Assembly (NCBI RefSeq): GCF_030813635.1
Contig: NZ_JAUSUM010000002.1
Coordinates: forward strand, 1 to 64,000
Source of the DNA: Salibacterium salarium
GTDB lineage: Bacteria > Bacillota > Bacilli > Bacillales > Marinococcaceae
DNA length: 64,000 nucleotides
Direction: 5' to 3'
A program made the position numbers and the translations under genes. Numbering within the stretch: the first letter of the stretch is position 1; every line of letters begins with the position of its first letter. Positions 8,461-16,656 of this stretch are shown one piece after another. Below the pieces are notes generated by a model. That model was given only the letters and a program-made list of their open reading frames with translations, searched no databases and was not told the DNA's origin.

Positions 8461-8545
8461 CTGTTCAAATACTGGATGGCGTTCACGTTCTGAAATGTAT
8501 ATACTAGAAAAAGAGAAATTATTGCAGAACAGGGAGGCATTACGG

Positions 8546-9085
8546 GTGATCTTATCAGACCAGACAATTAAAGATATGATAGAACAAGAAACATTAATGA
8601 TTGAACCGGTGGAATCTCACCAAATTCAACCTGCTTCGGTTGACATAAGGTTGGGGTCTCACTTTTTAAAGATTGATGAAAATGCGATTGAATCAATAGC
8701 ACTTGATGAAGCGGCTAAATATGTAGAATTTGAGAGCGATGAAGTTATTATTCCGCCCCATTCTTTTTTATTGGCGACGACAAAGGAATACATCAGACTT
8801 CCTCATAATGTGACGGCCTTTGTAGAAGGAAGAAGTTCGATTGGACGAATGGGCTTGTTTATTCAAAATGCAGGCTGGGTGGACCCAGGTTTCGAAGGGG
8901 AAATAACACTAGAACTCTACAATGCTAACCGTTTACCCATTCGGTTAAAAGCTGATCGCAGGATTGCACAGCTCGTCTTTGCGTTTATGGATCAAAAAGC
9001 ATCATCTCCATATGATGGAAAATATCAAGGTCAGAAAAACGCTGTAGGAAGCCAAGTGTACCTCGATGAAGAAACGAAACAATAG
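8546..9085 (+). CDS. dcd: dCTP deaminase
   Basis: A predicted 179-aa trimeric enzyme converting dCTP to dUTP, supplying dUMP for thymidylate synthesis. The family core is clear: IQPASVDIRLG near the N-terminus and GRSSIGRMGLFIQNAG with WVDPGFEGEITLELYN, which carries the catalytic glutamate and the trimer-interface nucleotide site. I chose the GTG at 8546 because AGGGAGG sits 8 bp upstream and the protein then starts MILSDQTIKDMI, as in other Dcd proteins. An upstream in-frame ATG at 8495 would add 17 residues with no family match. Whether it is also a dUTPase cannot be decided by eye. Confidence 0.93.
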   Translation: MILSDQTIKDMIEQETLMIEPVESHQIQPASVDIRLGSHFLKIDENAIESIALDEAAKYVEFESDEVIIPPHSFLLATTKEYIRLPHNVTAFVEGRSSIGRMGLFIQNAGWVDPGFEGEITLELYNANRLPIRLKADRRIAQLVFAFMDQKASSPYDGKYQGQKNAVGSQVYLDEETKQ

Positions 9086-9185
9086 TTTTTAACAATAAAC
9101 AAAATTTTCCTTCACAATTCCCGCGATGTATCCGAAATAAATAATAGAGGAATGTCGACTGCTAAAAAGCAGAGAGGAGCAAACG

Positions 9186-11087
9186 ATGAGAAGGAATCGA
9201 AGGCTCGAACGTATTGTGCAAAATAATGCTTTCATTATAACGGGGTCTTACTTTGTGGTAGGCTTCTTATGGATTATTTTTTCAGATCAAATTGTTTCTG
9301 CATGGAATACCGACGTTGGTACGACATCCATGATGCAAACGTATAAAGGCTGGTTTTATGTTATTGGGACAAGCCTTCTATTGTATATTACGGTGAGTAA
9401 GTTAATAAAAAAAGAGCGTAAACGAGAGTGGGAAAAACGGCAGGCAGACTTGATGTATAAGGCTGTGTTTGACAATGTCAATGACTTGTTATTTCTCGCA
9501 CCCCTTCCAAAGCTTGGAGGAGGCTCTCTCACTTTTAATGAAGGAAATAAGTCAGCCCGAGCTATGCTGGGTTATGATGATTCCACGTGGGAGCACTTCA
9601 CACTCGCTGATATTACATCCGAACCTTTAAGAGAAAAAGCAATCACACAAGAGCGCTTAATCTCTCAAAAAAATTATTATACATTTGATTGGGAATTTGT
9701 AAACAAAGATGGAAGGACGATACCGGTAGAAATTCAAACAACGAAAGCTTCTATATTAGGTACAGAAATGGTTCTTGTTGTGGCAAGAGATATCAGTGCA
9801 TATAAGCAGGCAGTCGAAGACATTCATCAATTGTCGTATTATGACAGGATTACGCACCTACCGAATTATAATTCTTTTTTGAGACGCCTTCAGCAGGTAG
9901 AACCTAAACAAAACCGTCTTGTATTGGCGTTGAATATTAATCGGTTTCGACGAATCAATGAAACCCTTGGCGCAGAAATTGGTGATAAAGTACTAGCTAT
10001 CATTGCACGCCGACTGCAGGAAGCAACAGGAAGTGACGAAAACCTTGCCAGGAAAACAAACGATGAATTTTTGCTGATGTCAAGATCGTCGGGACCAAAA
10101 GAAGTAGAAGAGCTGATTGAAAAGCTTGAACGGGTTTTTAACCCACCTATTCGAATAGGTCAGGAAGAATTGATTCTTTCTTTTACAGTGGGAGTAGCCT
10201 GTGATGAAGATGGGAAAAAAGAAGCGAAAGATCTTGTTCAACAAACAGATATTGCTTTTTCTCGTGCGAAACGAAAAGGATGGCAGTATAGTATATACCG
10301 TACAGGGATGGAGAAAGAAGCCCGTTCAACTTATATTCTAGAAAACGACTTGTATCATTCGTTGTCTAGACAAGAAATGTTTTTAATGTATCAGCCTTTT
10401 GTTTACGGCGGTGAAGGAAAAACGATAGGTATGGAAGCTTTATTACGTTGGAATCATTCAAAAAAAGGGTTAATTCCACCGTCAACATTTATACCGATGG
10501 CAGAAAATAATGGTTTTATTCACACGTTAGGGCGCTGGGTACTCCAACAAGTATGTAAAGAGATAGGTCCTGTATTATATAGAAATCCGACTTGGACGGT
10601 TGCAGTCAATATATCCACTCAACAATTAGAAGGTGAATATTTCATTGATGAATTGTGGGAAGTTGTTCAGTCAAACGGTGTTTCACCTCAACAATTGGAA
10701 CTGGAAATTACGGAACGTACAACAATGCAGCCTGACTTAATGCTTCCGATTTTACACAAATTGAAAGAACTTGGTTTTCGCATAAGTCTCGATGATTTTG
10801 GAACAGGGTACAGTTCGTTAAGTCAGTTAAAAGAATTGCCAGTTGATACATTGAAAATCGATCGTTCTTTTATTGATGACATAAACGATAGAAAAACTAA
10901 CATTGCCATTGTGAAAACAATTATAGACGCAGCAGAAAACCTTAATATGAAAGTCATTGCTGAAGGAATAGAGAAGGAAGAGCAGGCCAAGGAGTTATTG
11001 ACGTTGCAATGTTGTTACTTTCAAGGTTATTATTACTCCATCCCCAAAAAAATAAATGAATTTTCCTGGGGCAAAGAATCCTCGTAG
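9186..11087 (+). CDS. Membrane PAS-GGDEF-EAL cyclic-di-GMP phosphodiesterase (degenerate GGDEF)
   Basis: A 633-aa protein with two N-terminal membrane helices (about 17-37 and 54-74), a PAS domain (about 85-205), a GGDEF-type domain (about 215-370) and an EAL domain (about 385-625). The GGDEF active-site loop reads RKTNDEF instead of GGDEF, so diguanylate cyclase activity is unlikely. The EAL domain keeps MEALLRW, EITERT, DDFGTGYSSL, LKIDRSF and EGIE, so it should hydrolyse c-di-GMP. AGAGGAG precedes the ATG. A c-di-GMP riboswitch lies 5.4 kb downstream at 16481, so the same window holds an enzyme and a sensor for this messenger. Confidence 0.92.
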   Translation: MRRNRRLERIVQNNAFIITGSYFVVGFLWIIFSDQIVSAWNTDVGTTSMMQTYKGWFYVIGTSLLLYITVSKLIKKERKREWEKRQADLMYKAVFDNVNDLLFLAPLPKLGGGSLTFNEGNKSARAMLGYDDSTWEHFTLADITSEPLREKAITQERLISQKNYYTFDWEFVNKDGRTIPVEIQTTKASILGTEMVLVVARDISAYKQAVEDIHQLSYYDRITHLPNYNSFLRRLQQVEPKQNRLVLALNINRFRRINETLGAEIGDKVLAIIARRLQEATGSDENLARKTNDEFLLMSRSSGPKEVEELIEKLERVFNPPIRIGQEELILSFTVGVACDEDGKKEAKDLVQQTDIAFSRAKRKGWQYSIYRTGMEKEARSTYILENDLYHSLSRQEMFLMYQPFVYGGEGKTIGMEALLRWNHSKKGLIPPSTFIPMAENNGFIHTLGRWVLQQVCKEIGPVLYRNPTWTVAVNISTQQLEGEYFIDELWEVVQSNGVSPQQLELEITERTTMQPDLMLPILHKLKELGFRISLDDFGTGYSSLSQLKELPVDTLKIDRSFIDDINDRKTNIAIVKTIIDAAENLNMKVIAEGIEKEEQAKELLTLQCCYFQGYYYSIPKKINEFSWGKESS

Positions 11088-11093
11088 ATGAAA

Positions 11094-11122
11094 GGTTCGA
11101 TCTAAATAGATCGAATCTTTTG
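11094..11122 (+). terminator. Intrinsic terminator after the EAL gene
   Basis: A 10-bp stem (GGTTCGATCT / AGATCGAATC, one G-U) with an AAAT loop is followed by a short T-run. Confidence 0.7.
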
Positions 11123-11199
11123 GTTTGTGTTCAGAAATAGAAGTCAGATACTGCAAGGTAAATGATAGGGATACAGAACATGAAGCATTTTAAAATTGT

Positions 11200-11277
11200 C
11201 TTTCATAAGCTTTGTAAAGTAATAAAGAAATTACTTTCAGCATGAAAGAAGTCAAGCTTGCAACGAAATGTTATAAT
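11200..11277 (+). promoter_or_regulatory. Nested hairpin and extended -10 promoter of the queC operon
   Basis: An inverted repeat CTTTCAT / ATGAAAG (11200-11248) encloses a second stem AAAGTAAT / ATTACTTT (11216-11237). About 20 bp further is an extended -10, TG-n-TATAAT (11269-11277), with no good -35. Transcription would start near 11284, leaving a ~55-nt leader. The leader has an ACCC/GGGT mini-stem but no convincing preQ1 aptamer. Confidence 0.5.
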
Positions 11278-11338
11278 AGGAACGTTAAAAAAATATAATT
11301 GTTACCCGGCATAGGGTTTTAATAGAAAGAGGGTTTTT

Positions 11339-12013
11339 GTGTTGAGTATAGCTGACGAAAAGGCGGTTGTGGTGTTTAGTGGTGGACAAGATAGTACCAC
11401 CTGTTTGTTTTGGGCGCTCGAACGCTTTAAGGAGGTCAGCACGGTTACCTTTGATTATGGACAGCGGCATGACAAAGAAATCAAGGTGGCTGAAGATATC
11501 GCGGCAGAGCTAGGAATAGAACATCAAGTAATGGACATGAGTTTATTAAATCAACTAGCTCCAAACGCGTTAACGCGGGACGATATGGAAGTACACGCCG
11601 GAGAAGATGGAGAACTGCCTACGACATTTGTGGAAGGCCGGAATTTATTATTCTTTTCCTTTGCTTCTATTTTTGCGTCGCAGCGGGGGGCTAAACATGT
11701 AGTAACGGGTGTTTGTGAAACAGATTACAGCGGCTACCCTGATTGTCGCGATGTGTTTGTTAAATCATTGAACGTATCGCTTAATCTAGGTATGGGAAAA
11801 GAATTTGTACTTCACACTCCGTTAATGTGGCTCGATAAAAAAGAAACATGGGCGCTTGCAGATAAACTCGGAAAATTATCTTATGTGAAAAATAAGACGT
11901 TGACTTGTTACCACGGCATTCAAGGGGATGGATGTGGAGAATGTCCGGCGTGTGAACTCCGGCAAGCAGGATATAATCAATATATGCAGGAAAAGGAACG
12001 GGAAGCATTATGA
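11339..12013 (+). CDS. queC: QueC, 7-cyano-7-deazaguanine synthase
   Basis: A 224-aa ATP-dependent enzyme converting 7-carboxy-7-deazaguanine and ammonia to preQ0 in the queuosine tRNA-modification pathway. The PP-loop SGGQDST lies at residues 14-20, and the C-terminal zinc site has four cysteines ([16 protein letters not shown]). Length fits the family. It starts at GTG with AAAGAGGG upstream; a TTG follows directly. It is the first gene of a tight queCDEF operon, overlapping queD by 4 bp (ATGA). Confidence 0.96.
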   Translation: MLSIADEKAVVVFSGGQDSTTCLFWALERFKEVSTVTFDYGQRHDKEIKVAEDIAAELGIEHQVMDMSLLNQLAPNALTRDDMEVHAGEDGELPTTFVEGRNLLFFSFASIFASQRGAKHVVTGVCETDYSGYPDCRDVFVKSLNVSLNLGMGKEFVLHTPLMWLDKKETWALADKLGKLSYVKNKTLTCYHGIQGDGCGECPACELRQAGYNQYMQEKEREAL

Positions 12014-12459
12014 TTCATCAATTTTACCCACAAGTTCCACATGAATACCGCTATGAGTTAAATAAAGATATGCAATTGGCGGCAGCTCATTTTATCCCAG
12101 CATCTACAGCGGGAAAATGTGCTAATGTGCATGGGCACACGTATGTTATTAATGTAACGATAGCGGGAGACCATTTGAACGAAACCGGCTTTTTAGTGGA
12201 TTTTAAAACGATTAAGAATATTGTCCACGACCGCTTTGATCATTCCTTATTAAATGAAGATGAAGCGTTTGGAGATACTCCGCAAAATGATTCGGATACC
12301 TTTCCGACGACAGAGGTGGTAGCTCGGACGATTTGGCAGCTTATTCAACGTGAGCTCGATGAATGTGTGAACAAGCCGCGTTGCTTGCAGGTGCTTGTTC
12401 GTGAGACACCGACGAGCTACGTTGTATATCGTGCGAAGGAAGGGGATTTTGACCGATGA
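12010..12459 (+). CDS. queD: QueD, 6-carboxy-5,6,7,8-tetrahydropterin synthase
   Basis: A 149-aa member of the PTPS/QueD family that converts 7,8-dihydroneopterin triphosphate to 6-carboxytetrahydropterin. Zinc-binding histidines are visible in AAHFIP and in [11 protein letters not shown]; the catalytic cysteine is in GKCANVHGH. The RFDHSLLNE segment is also typical. It overlaps queC upstream and queE downstream by 4 bp each, indicating translational coupling. Confidence 0.95.
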   Translation: MIHQFYPQVPHEYRYELNKDMQLAAAHFIPASTAGKCANVHGHTYVINVTIAGDHLNETGFLVDFKTIKNIVHDRFDHSLLNEDEAFGDTPQNDSDTFPTTEVVARTIWQLIQRELDECVNKPRCLQVLVRETPTSYVVYRAKEGDFDR

Positions 12460-13175
12460 AAAAAGTTCCCGTACTCGAGATTTTTGGACCTACTATTCAA
12501 GGAGAAGGCATGGTGATTGGCCAAAAAACAATGTTTCTACGCACGGGTGGCTGTGACTATCGGTGTTCTTGGTGTGATTCAGCCTTTACTTGGGATGGGT
12601 CACAAAAGCCGGATTTAATGGAAGCAGAGGAAATTATCGAGCAACTAAAAAAACAGGGTGGCGATGTTTTTAATCACGTAACTATCTCTGGTGGTAACCC
12701 TGCCTTACACAGTGGATTAGCTGAAGTCATTTCACAGTTGCAACGTTCAGGGATAAAAACCGCGGTCGAAACACAAGGTACCATGTGGCAGGATTGGATG
12801 AGAGAGATTGATGATGTCACGATTTCTCCTAAGGCGCCAAGTTCTGGAATGGAGACTAATTGGGACCAGCTTGATGTGTACGTGAGTGAATTGCTGGAAC
12901 GCCCAGGAAAAGATATTAGTTTAAAAGTTGTTATTTTTGACGAGGCTGATCTTGCCTATGCTGCGAACGTTCATGAACGGTACCCGCAAGTAGAAATGTT
13001 TTTACAGACAGGAAATGATCAACTAGAAACTTCAAATAATGGTTGGCTGCTTTCGCATTTGCTCGAAAAATACGAATGGCTTGTTGAAAAAGTTCTTCAA
13101 TCAGAACGTTTAAACGAGGTGAAAGTGCTGCCGCAGCTACACACGCTGCTATGGGGAAATAAACAGGGGGTATAA
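12456..13175 (+). CDS. queE: QueE, 7-carboxy-7-deazaguanine synthase (radical SAM)
   Basis: A 239-aa radical SAM enzyme that contracts the pterin ring of carboxytetrahydropterin to CDG. The [4Fe-4S]-binding CxxxCxxC is [16 protein letters not shown] at about residues 32-47, followed by [11 protein letters not shown], the SAM-binding GGE-like segment. N-terminal [11 protein letters not shown] is characteristic of QueE. The length fits the Bacillus type. Its stop overlaps the queF start by one base (TAATG). Confidence 0.96.
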   Translation: MKKVPVLEIFGPTIQGEGMVIGQKTMFLRTGGCDYRCSWCDSAFTWDGSQKPDLMEAEEIIEQLKKQGGDVFNHVTISGGNPALHSGLAEVISQLQRSGIKTAVETQGTMWQDWMREIDDVTISPKAPSSGMETNWDQLDVYVSELLERPGKDISLKVVIFDEADLAYAANVHERYPQVEMFLQTGNDQLETSNNGWLLSHLLEKYEWLVEKVLQSERLNEVKVLPQLHTLLWGNKQGV

Positions 13176-13669
13176 TGGTGTCAGAACGAAAAGATGTAGA
13201 TGAGCTTTCTCACTTAGGACAGGAAGAAACGAGTTATACGTTTGAATACGATCCATCTTTATTAGAAACATTTAACAATAATCATCCCGATCGCGATTAT
13301 TTTGTAAAGTTCAATTGTCCGGAGTTTACAACGCTTTGTCCGAAAACGGGTCAACCGGATTTTGCTACGCTGTATATCAGCTATATTCCGGATGAAAGAA
13401 TGGTGGAAAGTAAATCGCTGAAGCTGTATTTGTTTAGTTTTCGTAATCATGGGGGATTTCACGAAGATGCCATTAATACGATTGTTGATGATCTGGTTGA
13501 ACTTATGGCCCCTCGTTACTTAGAGGTAATAGGTAAATTTACGCCCCGCGGAGGGATTTCCATTGATCCGTATGCTAATTACGGACAGCCTGGAACGACT
13601 TTTGAAGAAATGGCTAAAACGAGGTTGCTTTACCATGACATGTATCCAGAAACGATAGATAACCGTTAG
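13175..13669 (+). CDS. queF: QueF, NADPH-dependent preQ0 reductase
   Basis: A 164-aa tunnelling-fold enzyme reducing the nitrile of preQ0 to the aminomethyl of preQ1. The catalytic cysteine lies in [13 protein letters not shown], and the QueF motif [21 protein letters not shown] supplies NADPH and substrate contacts. The C-terminal [10 protein letters not shown] is also typical. AGGGGG lies 5 bp before the ATG. It closes the queCDEF operon and is followed by a strong hairpin. Confidence 0.96.
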   Translation: MVSERKDVDELSHLGQEETSYTFEYDPSLLETFNNNHPDRDYFVKFNCPEFTTLCPKTGQPDFATLYISYIPDERMVESKSLKLYLFSFRNHGGFHEDAINTIVDDLVELMAPRYLEVIGKFTPRGGISIDPYANYGQPGTTFEEMAKTRLLYHDMYPETIDNR

Positions 13670-13680
13670 AACTGTTTGAA

Positions 13681-13722
13681 AGAGAAAAGGCTGCCTAAAA
13701 TCAATTTTAGGCAGCCTTCTCT
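13681..13722. terminator. Terminator hairpin after queF
   Basis: A 14-bp perfect stem (AAGGCTGCCTAAAA / TTTTAGGCAGCCTT) with outer AGAG/CTCT pairs. The T-rich tail is better on the minus strand (CCTTTTCTCT), so it probably serves both queF and the leftward ytxGH-like genes. Confidence 0.75.
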
Positions 13723-13837
13723 AGTAGCAGCACTTAGAATTTTAAACGTACATTTGTCACGTAGTTTAAGCAAATAAAGTATCTGTTGTTCGCGAAACAG
13801 TCGAAAGCACCATAAAGAAACAGACAATAATCCTGTC

Positions 13838-14134
13838 TTAACGTTTCTCTTTATTATAATAGTCATTTGCGGCTGACAGTTCAGCTTCTTCTTTTAATGA
13901 AGCGGCTTCTCTTTGTAAAGATTCGAGACGCCCTCGTCCAAATTCGTGCAGCTTTTGTTTGCGACCTCGTACAGCGGAAACGAATTTAGAAGGATAGTTA
14001 AAAAACAGTTTGGTTTTCTCCACCGTTTGAAGACGTGCTGTATTACCGTCAACAGGACTAATGAACAATCCGATAGTAAAGGAAGTTACGAACCCAACAG
14101 CCGCACCTTTTAGATAGTCATTTGGGACACTCAT
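13838..14134 (-). CDS. YtxH-like small membrane-associated protein
   Basis: A 98-aa protein with one N-terminal hydrophobic helix (about 8-26, GAAVGFVTSFTIGLFISP) and a basic, then acidic, helical C-terminal part. The layout resembles YtxH-type proteins, though similarity is weak by eye. It overlaps the upstream DUF948 gene by 4 bp, so the two are translationally coupled; the ytxG-ytxH pair of Bacillus has the same order. Function is unknown, probably envelope-associated. Confidence 0.62.
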   Translation of the reverse strand: MSVPNDYLKGAAVGFVTSFTIGLFISPVDGNTARLQTVEKTKLFFNYPSKFVSAVRGRKQKLHEFGRGRLESLQREAASLKEEAELSAANDYYNKEKR

Positions 14135-14580
14135 GATGAATGGTTACCTTCTTTCATATTTTTTAATGCATTTCGTTTTTGGAAAAGATAATAAGCCAGT
14201 GCCACCCCGCCATAAATGCCACCTAAATCCTTTTTTTGCGCCTTTTCTTTGCCTTCATCTGTATTCTTTTTCATTGACATTGCTACATCAACAAGAGAAG
14301 AGGAAAGCTTGCGGGATGCCTCGCCAGCATCACCAAGAATATAAAATAAAGGTGTCAGAGAACGCATTTTTTCATTCAAATCAAGTAAGGTTTCGTTACT
14401 GTTATGAATAACAACGCCGGTTTCTTTCATGACTTCGTCTAATTGATCTGGCAGCTTGTCCATTGTTTTGTCAAGAGCATGCAGAACGTTGCTCAAGTTA
14501 TTTAAAGCTTTTATCAAGAAAATAACAAGAACCGCAAAAGCGATAGCAATGATAAGTATACTGATTCCTAGTAAATCCAT
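14131..14580 (-). CDS. DUF948-family membrane protein (YtxG-like)
   Basis: A 149-aa protein with an N-terminal membrane helix (about 4-27) followed by a long helical region with amphipathic heptads (LSNVLHALDKTMDKLPDQLDEVMKETG) typical of DUF948. The C-terminal GGIYGGVALAYYLFQKR may be a second short hydrophobic segment. TTAGGGGG precedes the ATG. In Bacillus, related genes are general-stress genes; no stress promoter is evident here. It overlaps the YtxH-like gene. Confidence 0.75.
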   Translation of the reverse strand: MDLLGISILIIAIAFAVLVIFLIKALNNLSNVLHALDKTMDKLPDQLDEVMKETGVVIHNSNETLLDLNEKMRSLTPLFYILGDAGEASRKLSSSLVDVAMSMKKNTDEGKEKAQKKDLGGIYGGVALAYYLFQKRNALKNMKEGNHSS

Positions 14581-14641
14581 GTTGTAGCCCCCTAAATGTA
14601 TGTTTCTGCTATTTTATCATGAAAAATACGATATATGTACG

Positions 14642-14977
14642 TTATTCCCTTTCGTCTTCTACTACATTCAACAAATCTCCAATATATTCACCAATAATGG
14701 GCATTGTCTCAAATTGTGATAAGATAAATAATAAAATAGCAAGGAATAGACCTGTACCGACTGTTAACCCTACACCTCTTGCGACGCCGGCAATGAGGTT
14801 GGTTTTAATCACTTCTGATGGTTTTGTAAAATGGTAAGCCATATCTTTCATTCTTGATTTAGTAGTAATTTCATCAAGGCGGTTAACCAGATTTTCAAGC
14901 CTTTTAACTTCTTCAGTGTCGGAAGACCGATTTTGTTTTTTTAGACGCCTATTTTTTACTTGATGGTGTTCCTTCAC
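14642..14977 (-). CDS. DUF5665-family membrane protein
   Basis: A 111-aa protein with a basic, charged N-terminus (about 1-45) and a hydrophobic C-terminal part (about 60-90) containing ARGVGLTVGTGLFLAILLFIL, the pattern of the uncharacterised DUF5665 family. It starts at GTG with AAAGGAGG 6 bp upstream. It lies 61 bp upstream of the DUF948 gene and may share its transcript. Function is unknown. Confidence 0.72.
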   Translation of the reverse strand: MKEHHQVKNRRLKKQNRSSDTEEVKRLENLVNRLDEITTKSRMKDMAYHFTKPSEVIKTNLIAGVARGVGLTVGTGLFLAILLFILSQFETMPIIGEYIGDLLNVVEDERE

Positions 14978-15046
14978 AAAACCCCTCCTTTCGACAAAAT
15001 TCCTTATTTCTTCATACCCGTTTCATTTTATTCATAAACGAAATCA

Positions 15047-15077
15047 ACAAAAAACCCCGGCTTTTAACCGGAGTTAA
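15047..15077 (-). terminator. Intrinsic terminator of the pterin dehydratase gene
   Basis: Reading leftward, AACTCCGG / CCGGGGTT (one mismatch) closes a 7-nt loop and is followed by six T. Confidence 0.85.
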
Positions 15078-15087
15078 TAACATTCGA

Positions 15088-15384
15088 TTATGAGGTTGTA
15101 TCTTCAAGAATACGATTATAAGCCGCAGCAGAATCGATATCTTTGTCCGTGATGCCTCCTTGATCATGCGTCGATAATCTGATTGTAATTACTGTGTGAT
15201 CAATCGTAATGTGAGGATGATGCTGGACACTTTCTGCCTGTTTTGCAATTTTATCTACAAAAGAAATTCCTGTCAGAAAATCATCAAAAGAAAAACGACG
15301 TTCTATTGTTTTTGCATCGGCACGTTGCCAACCGTCTAATTCGTTTAAATGTTTTTCGATTTCTTCATTATTTAATGTACTCAT
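15088..15384 (-). CDS. Pterin-4a-carbinolamine dehydratase
   Basis: A 98-aa enzyme of the PCD/DCoH family that dehydrates 4a-hydroxytetrahydropterin and recycles the cofactor of aromatic amino acid hydroxylases. The signature histidines are in ESVQHHPHITID, with the ELDGWQ N-terminal segment. I chose ATG 15384 because AAGGAGG lies 6 bp upstream; the longer frame from 15423 lacks such a site. No aromatic hydroxylase is nearby, so its substrate pathway is open; in several bacteria PCD genes stand alone. Confidence 0.9.
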   Translation of the reverse strand: MSTLNNEEIEKHLNELDGWQRADAKTIERRFSFDDFLTGISFVDKIAKQAESVQHHPHITIDHTVITIRLSTHDQGGITDKDIDSAAAYNRILEDTTS

Positions 15385-15526
15385 AATCGCCCTCCTTATA
15401 ATAATTACACGTCTCTTTACCACTAGTCATCTATGTTTAAACATAATCTATTATGTATCGGAGCAAGCTTAAATATGAGGGAAAACGGGAATACTTAAAT
15501 TAGAGGAAGGAGGAAGTGCCACGACC

Positions 15527-16369
15527 ATGAGAAAACAAGGTTACGCTTCTAATGAATATGGGACATTAAAGGAAGTGCTTATGTGCCTTCCAGAAAAAAT
15601 GAAAATACAAAAACCGTTAAATGAAGCCCAGAAAAAATATAAAAATGAAAATATTAATCAAGATAAAGCTCTACGCCAACATGAAATGCTAAGAAATACA
15701 TTAGAAGCAAATGGTGTGAATGTAAGACTTCTCCCTGTCTCTCAAGATAAGGATTTGCCTGAACAAGTCTTTACAAGAGACTTGGGATTCACTTCTGATA
15801 AGGGGATTTTTCTTGGGAAAATGAATGAAAAAATCCGAAAACCGGAAATAAACATAGTGAAAAACTGGCTGTCAGAAAAAAATTGGAGCTATGAAGAGTT
15901 ACAAAATGGATCACTGGAATGCGGTGATTTGTTAATAGACGGAAATATTGTATTTATAGGTAAAAGCAACCGTACAACGGAGGCAGCTATAAAAGAAATC
16001 GAAACGCTGTTTTTTGATAAAAAAATTGTTGTCCTTCCGATAGGTGACAAATATCTTCATTTAGATTGTGTATTTAATATTATTTCTCCAGGTATGGCAA
16101 TACTTCATCCCGATGCCTTTTCCAAAGAGGATGTGCGTCGTATTTCTATGAATTATCGAACGCTTCATGTTGATGATAAGGAACAGTTTCATCTTGCTAC
16201 TAATGTTCTTTCTATCGGCAATGATACGATTATCAGCCTCCCGGAGAACAAACGTGTAAATAAACATCTAAAACAGTGGGGGATGGAAGTCATTGAAGTC
16301 GATTTATCAGAAATTATTAAATCGGGAGGAGCGTTTAGATGTGTGACATTTCCACTAATAAAGTATTGA
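15527..16369 (+). CDS. Dimethylarginine dimethylaminohydrolase-family amidinohydrolase
   Basis: A 280-aa enzyme of the guanidine-group-modifying superfamily (DDAH/arginine deiminase/amidinotransferase fold). Expected active-site residues are visible: FTRD (R84, D85), ECGD (E131, D134), HLD (H178), and the nucleophile C272 in GGAFRCVTFPL near the C-terminus. Such proteins hydrolyse methylarginines, arginine or related guanidines, producing citrulline. An AGGAGG lies about 12 bp upstream, rather far. It stands alone between its promoter region and the c-di-GMP riboswitch. The substrate is not certain; B. subtilis YkgA is a likely relative. Confidence 0.85.
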   Translation: MRKQGYASNEYGTLKEVLMCLPEKMKIQKPLNEAQKKYKNENINQDKALRQHEMLRNTLEANGVNVRLLPVSQDKDLPEQVFTRDLGFTSDKGIFLGKMNEKIRKPEINIVKNWLSEKNWSYEELQNGSLECGDLLIDGNIVFIGKSNRTTEAAIKEIETLFFDKKIVVLPIGDKYLHLDCVFNIISPGMAILHPDAFSKEDVRRISMNYRTLHVDDKEQFHLATNVLSIGNDTIISLPENKRVNKHLKQWGMEVIEVDLSEIIKSGGAFRCVTFPLIKY

Positions 16370-16472
16370 AAAATTTTATCAAGTATTGTCAAATGATGAC
16401 ACCGAAGGTATAATAAAAGAAATGAATATTTATAGTTATTTTATTTTCAGAAAATGGTTTTATTCACCAAGT

Positions 16473-16558
16473 TATAATGAAAACGGCAAATCTGTTGAAA
16501 AATGGAGACGCAAAACCACGGGCCTAAAGTAATAATGCCAAGGTAGCCGAGTTACCAT
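16473..16558 (+). promoter_or_regulatory. Cyclic-di-GMP-I (GEMM-I) riboswitch, with -10 element
   Basis: The GEMM-I core is unmistakable: GGCAAA (16485-16490), a stem capped by a GAAA tetraloop (TCTGTT-GAAA-AATGGA), then GACGCAAAACC (16507-16517), ACGGGCCTAA with the tetraloop-receptor, a variable helix, TGCC, and GGTAGCCGAGTTACC closing the fold. The conserved GACGCAAA-CC..GG-CCTAA blocks form the c-di-GMP pocket. A TATAAT lies at 16473-16478, very close to the aptamer 5' end. The gene controlled is the HATPase protein at 16657. Confidence 0.95.
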
Positions 16559-16656
16559 CTTTTTCTTCGATAGTATAATATTCATGCAAATCGGTAACCC
16601 CTGTGGCATTCTTTCTTTCGTCAGCTCATTACAAATAAGAAAGAAGGTAGAATGTC
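16551..16656 (+). promoter_or_regulatory. Putative expression platform: alternative pairing and RBS-sequestering hairpin
   Basis: GTTACC at the 3' edge of the aptamer (16551-16556) is complementary to GGTAAC at 16593-16598. Just downstream GGCATTC (16605-16611) pairs with GAATGTC (16650-16656) and TTTCTT (16612-16617) with AAGAAA (16637-16642). This hairpin ends one base before the ATG and traps the ribosome binding site AAGAAGG, suggesting translational control. No T-run terminator is present. The mechanism is inferred from pairing only. Confidence 0.5.

Noticed and set aside
11278-11338. preQ1-I riboswitch in the queC leader
   Set aside because: The expected stem with C-rich loop followed by an A-rich tail and short complement could not be fitted; only an ACCC/GGGT mini-hairpin is present.
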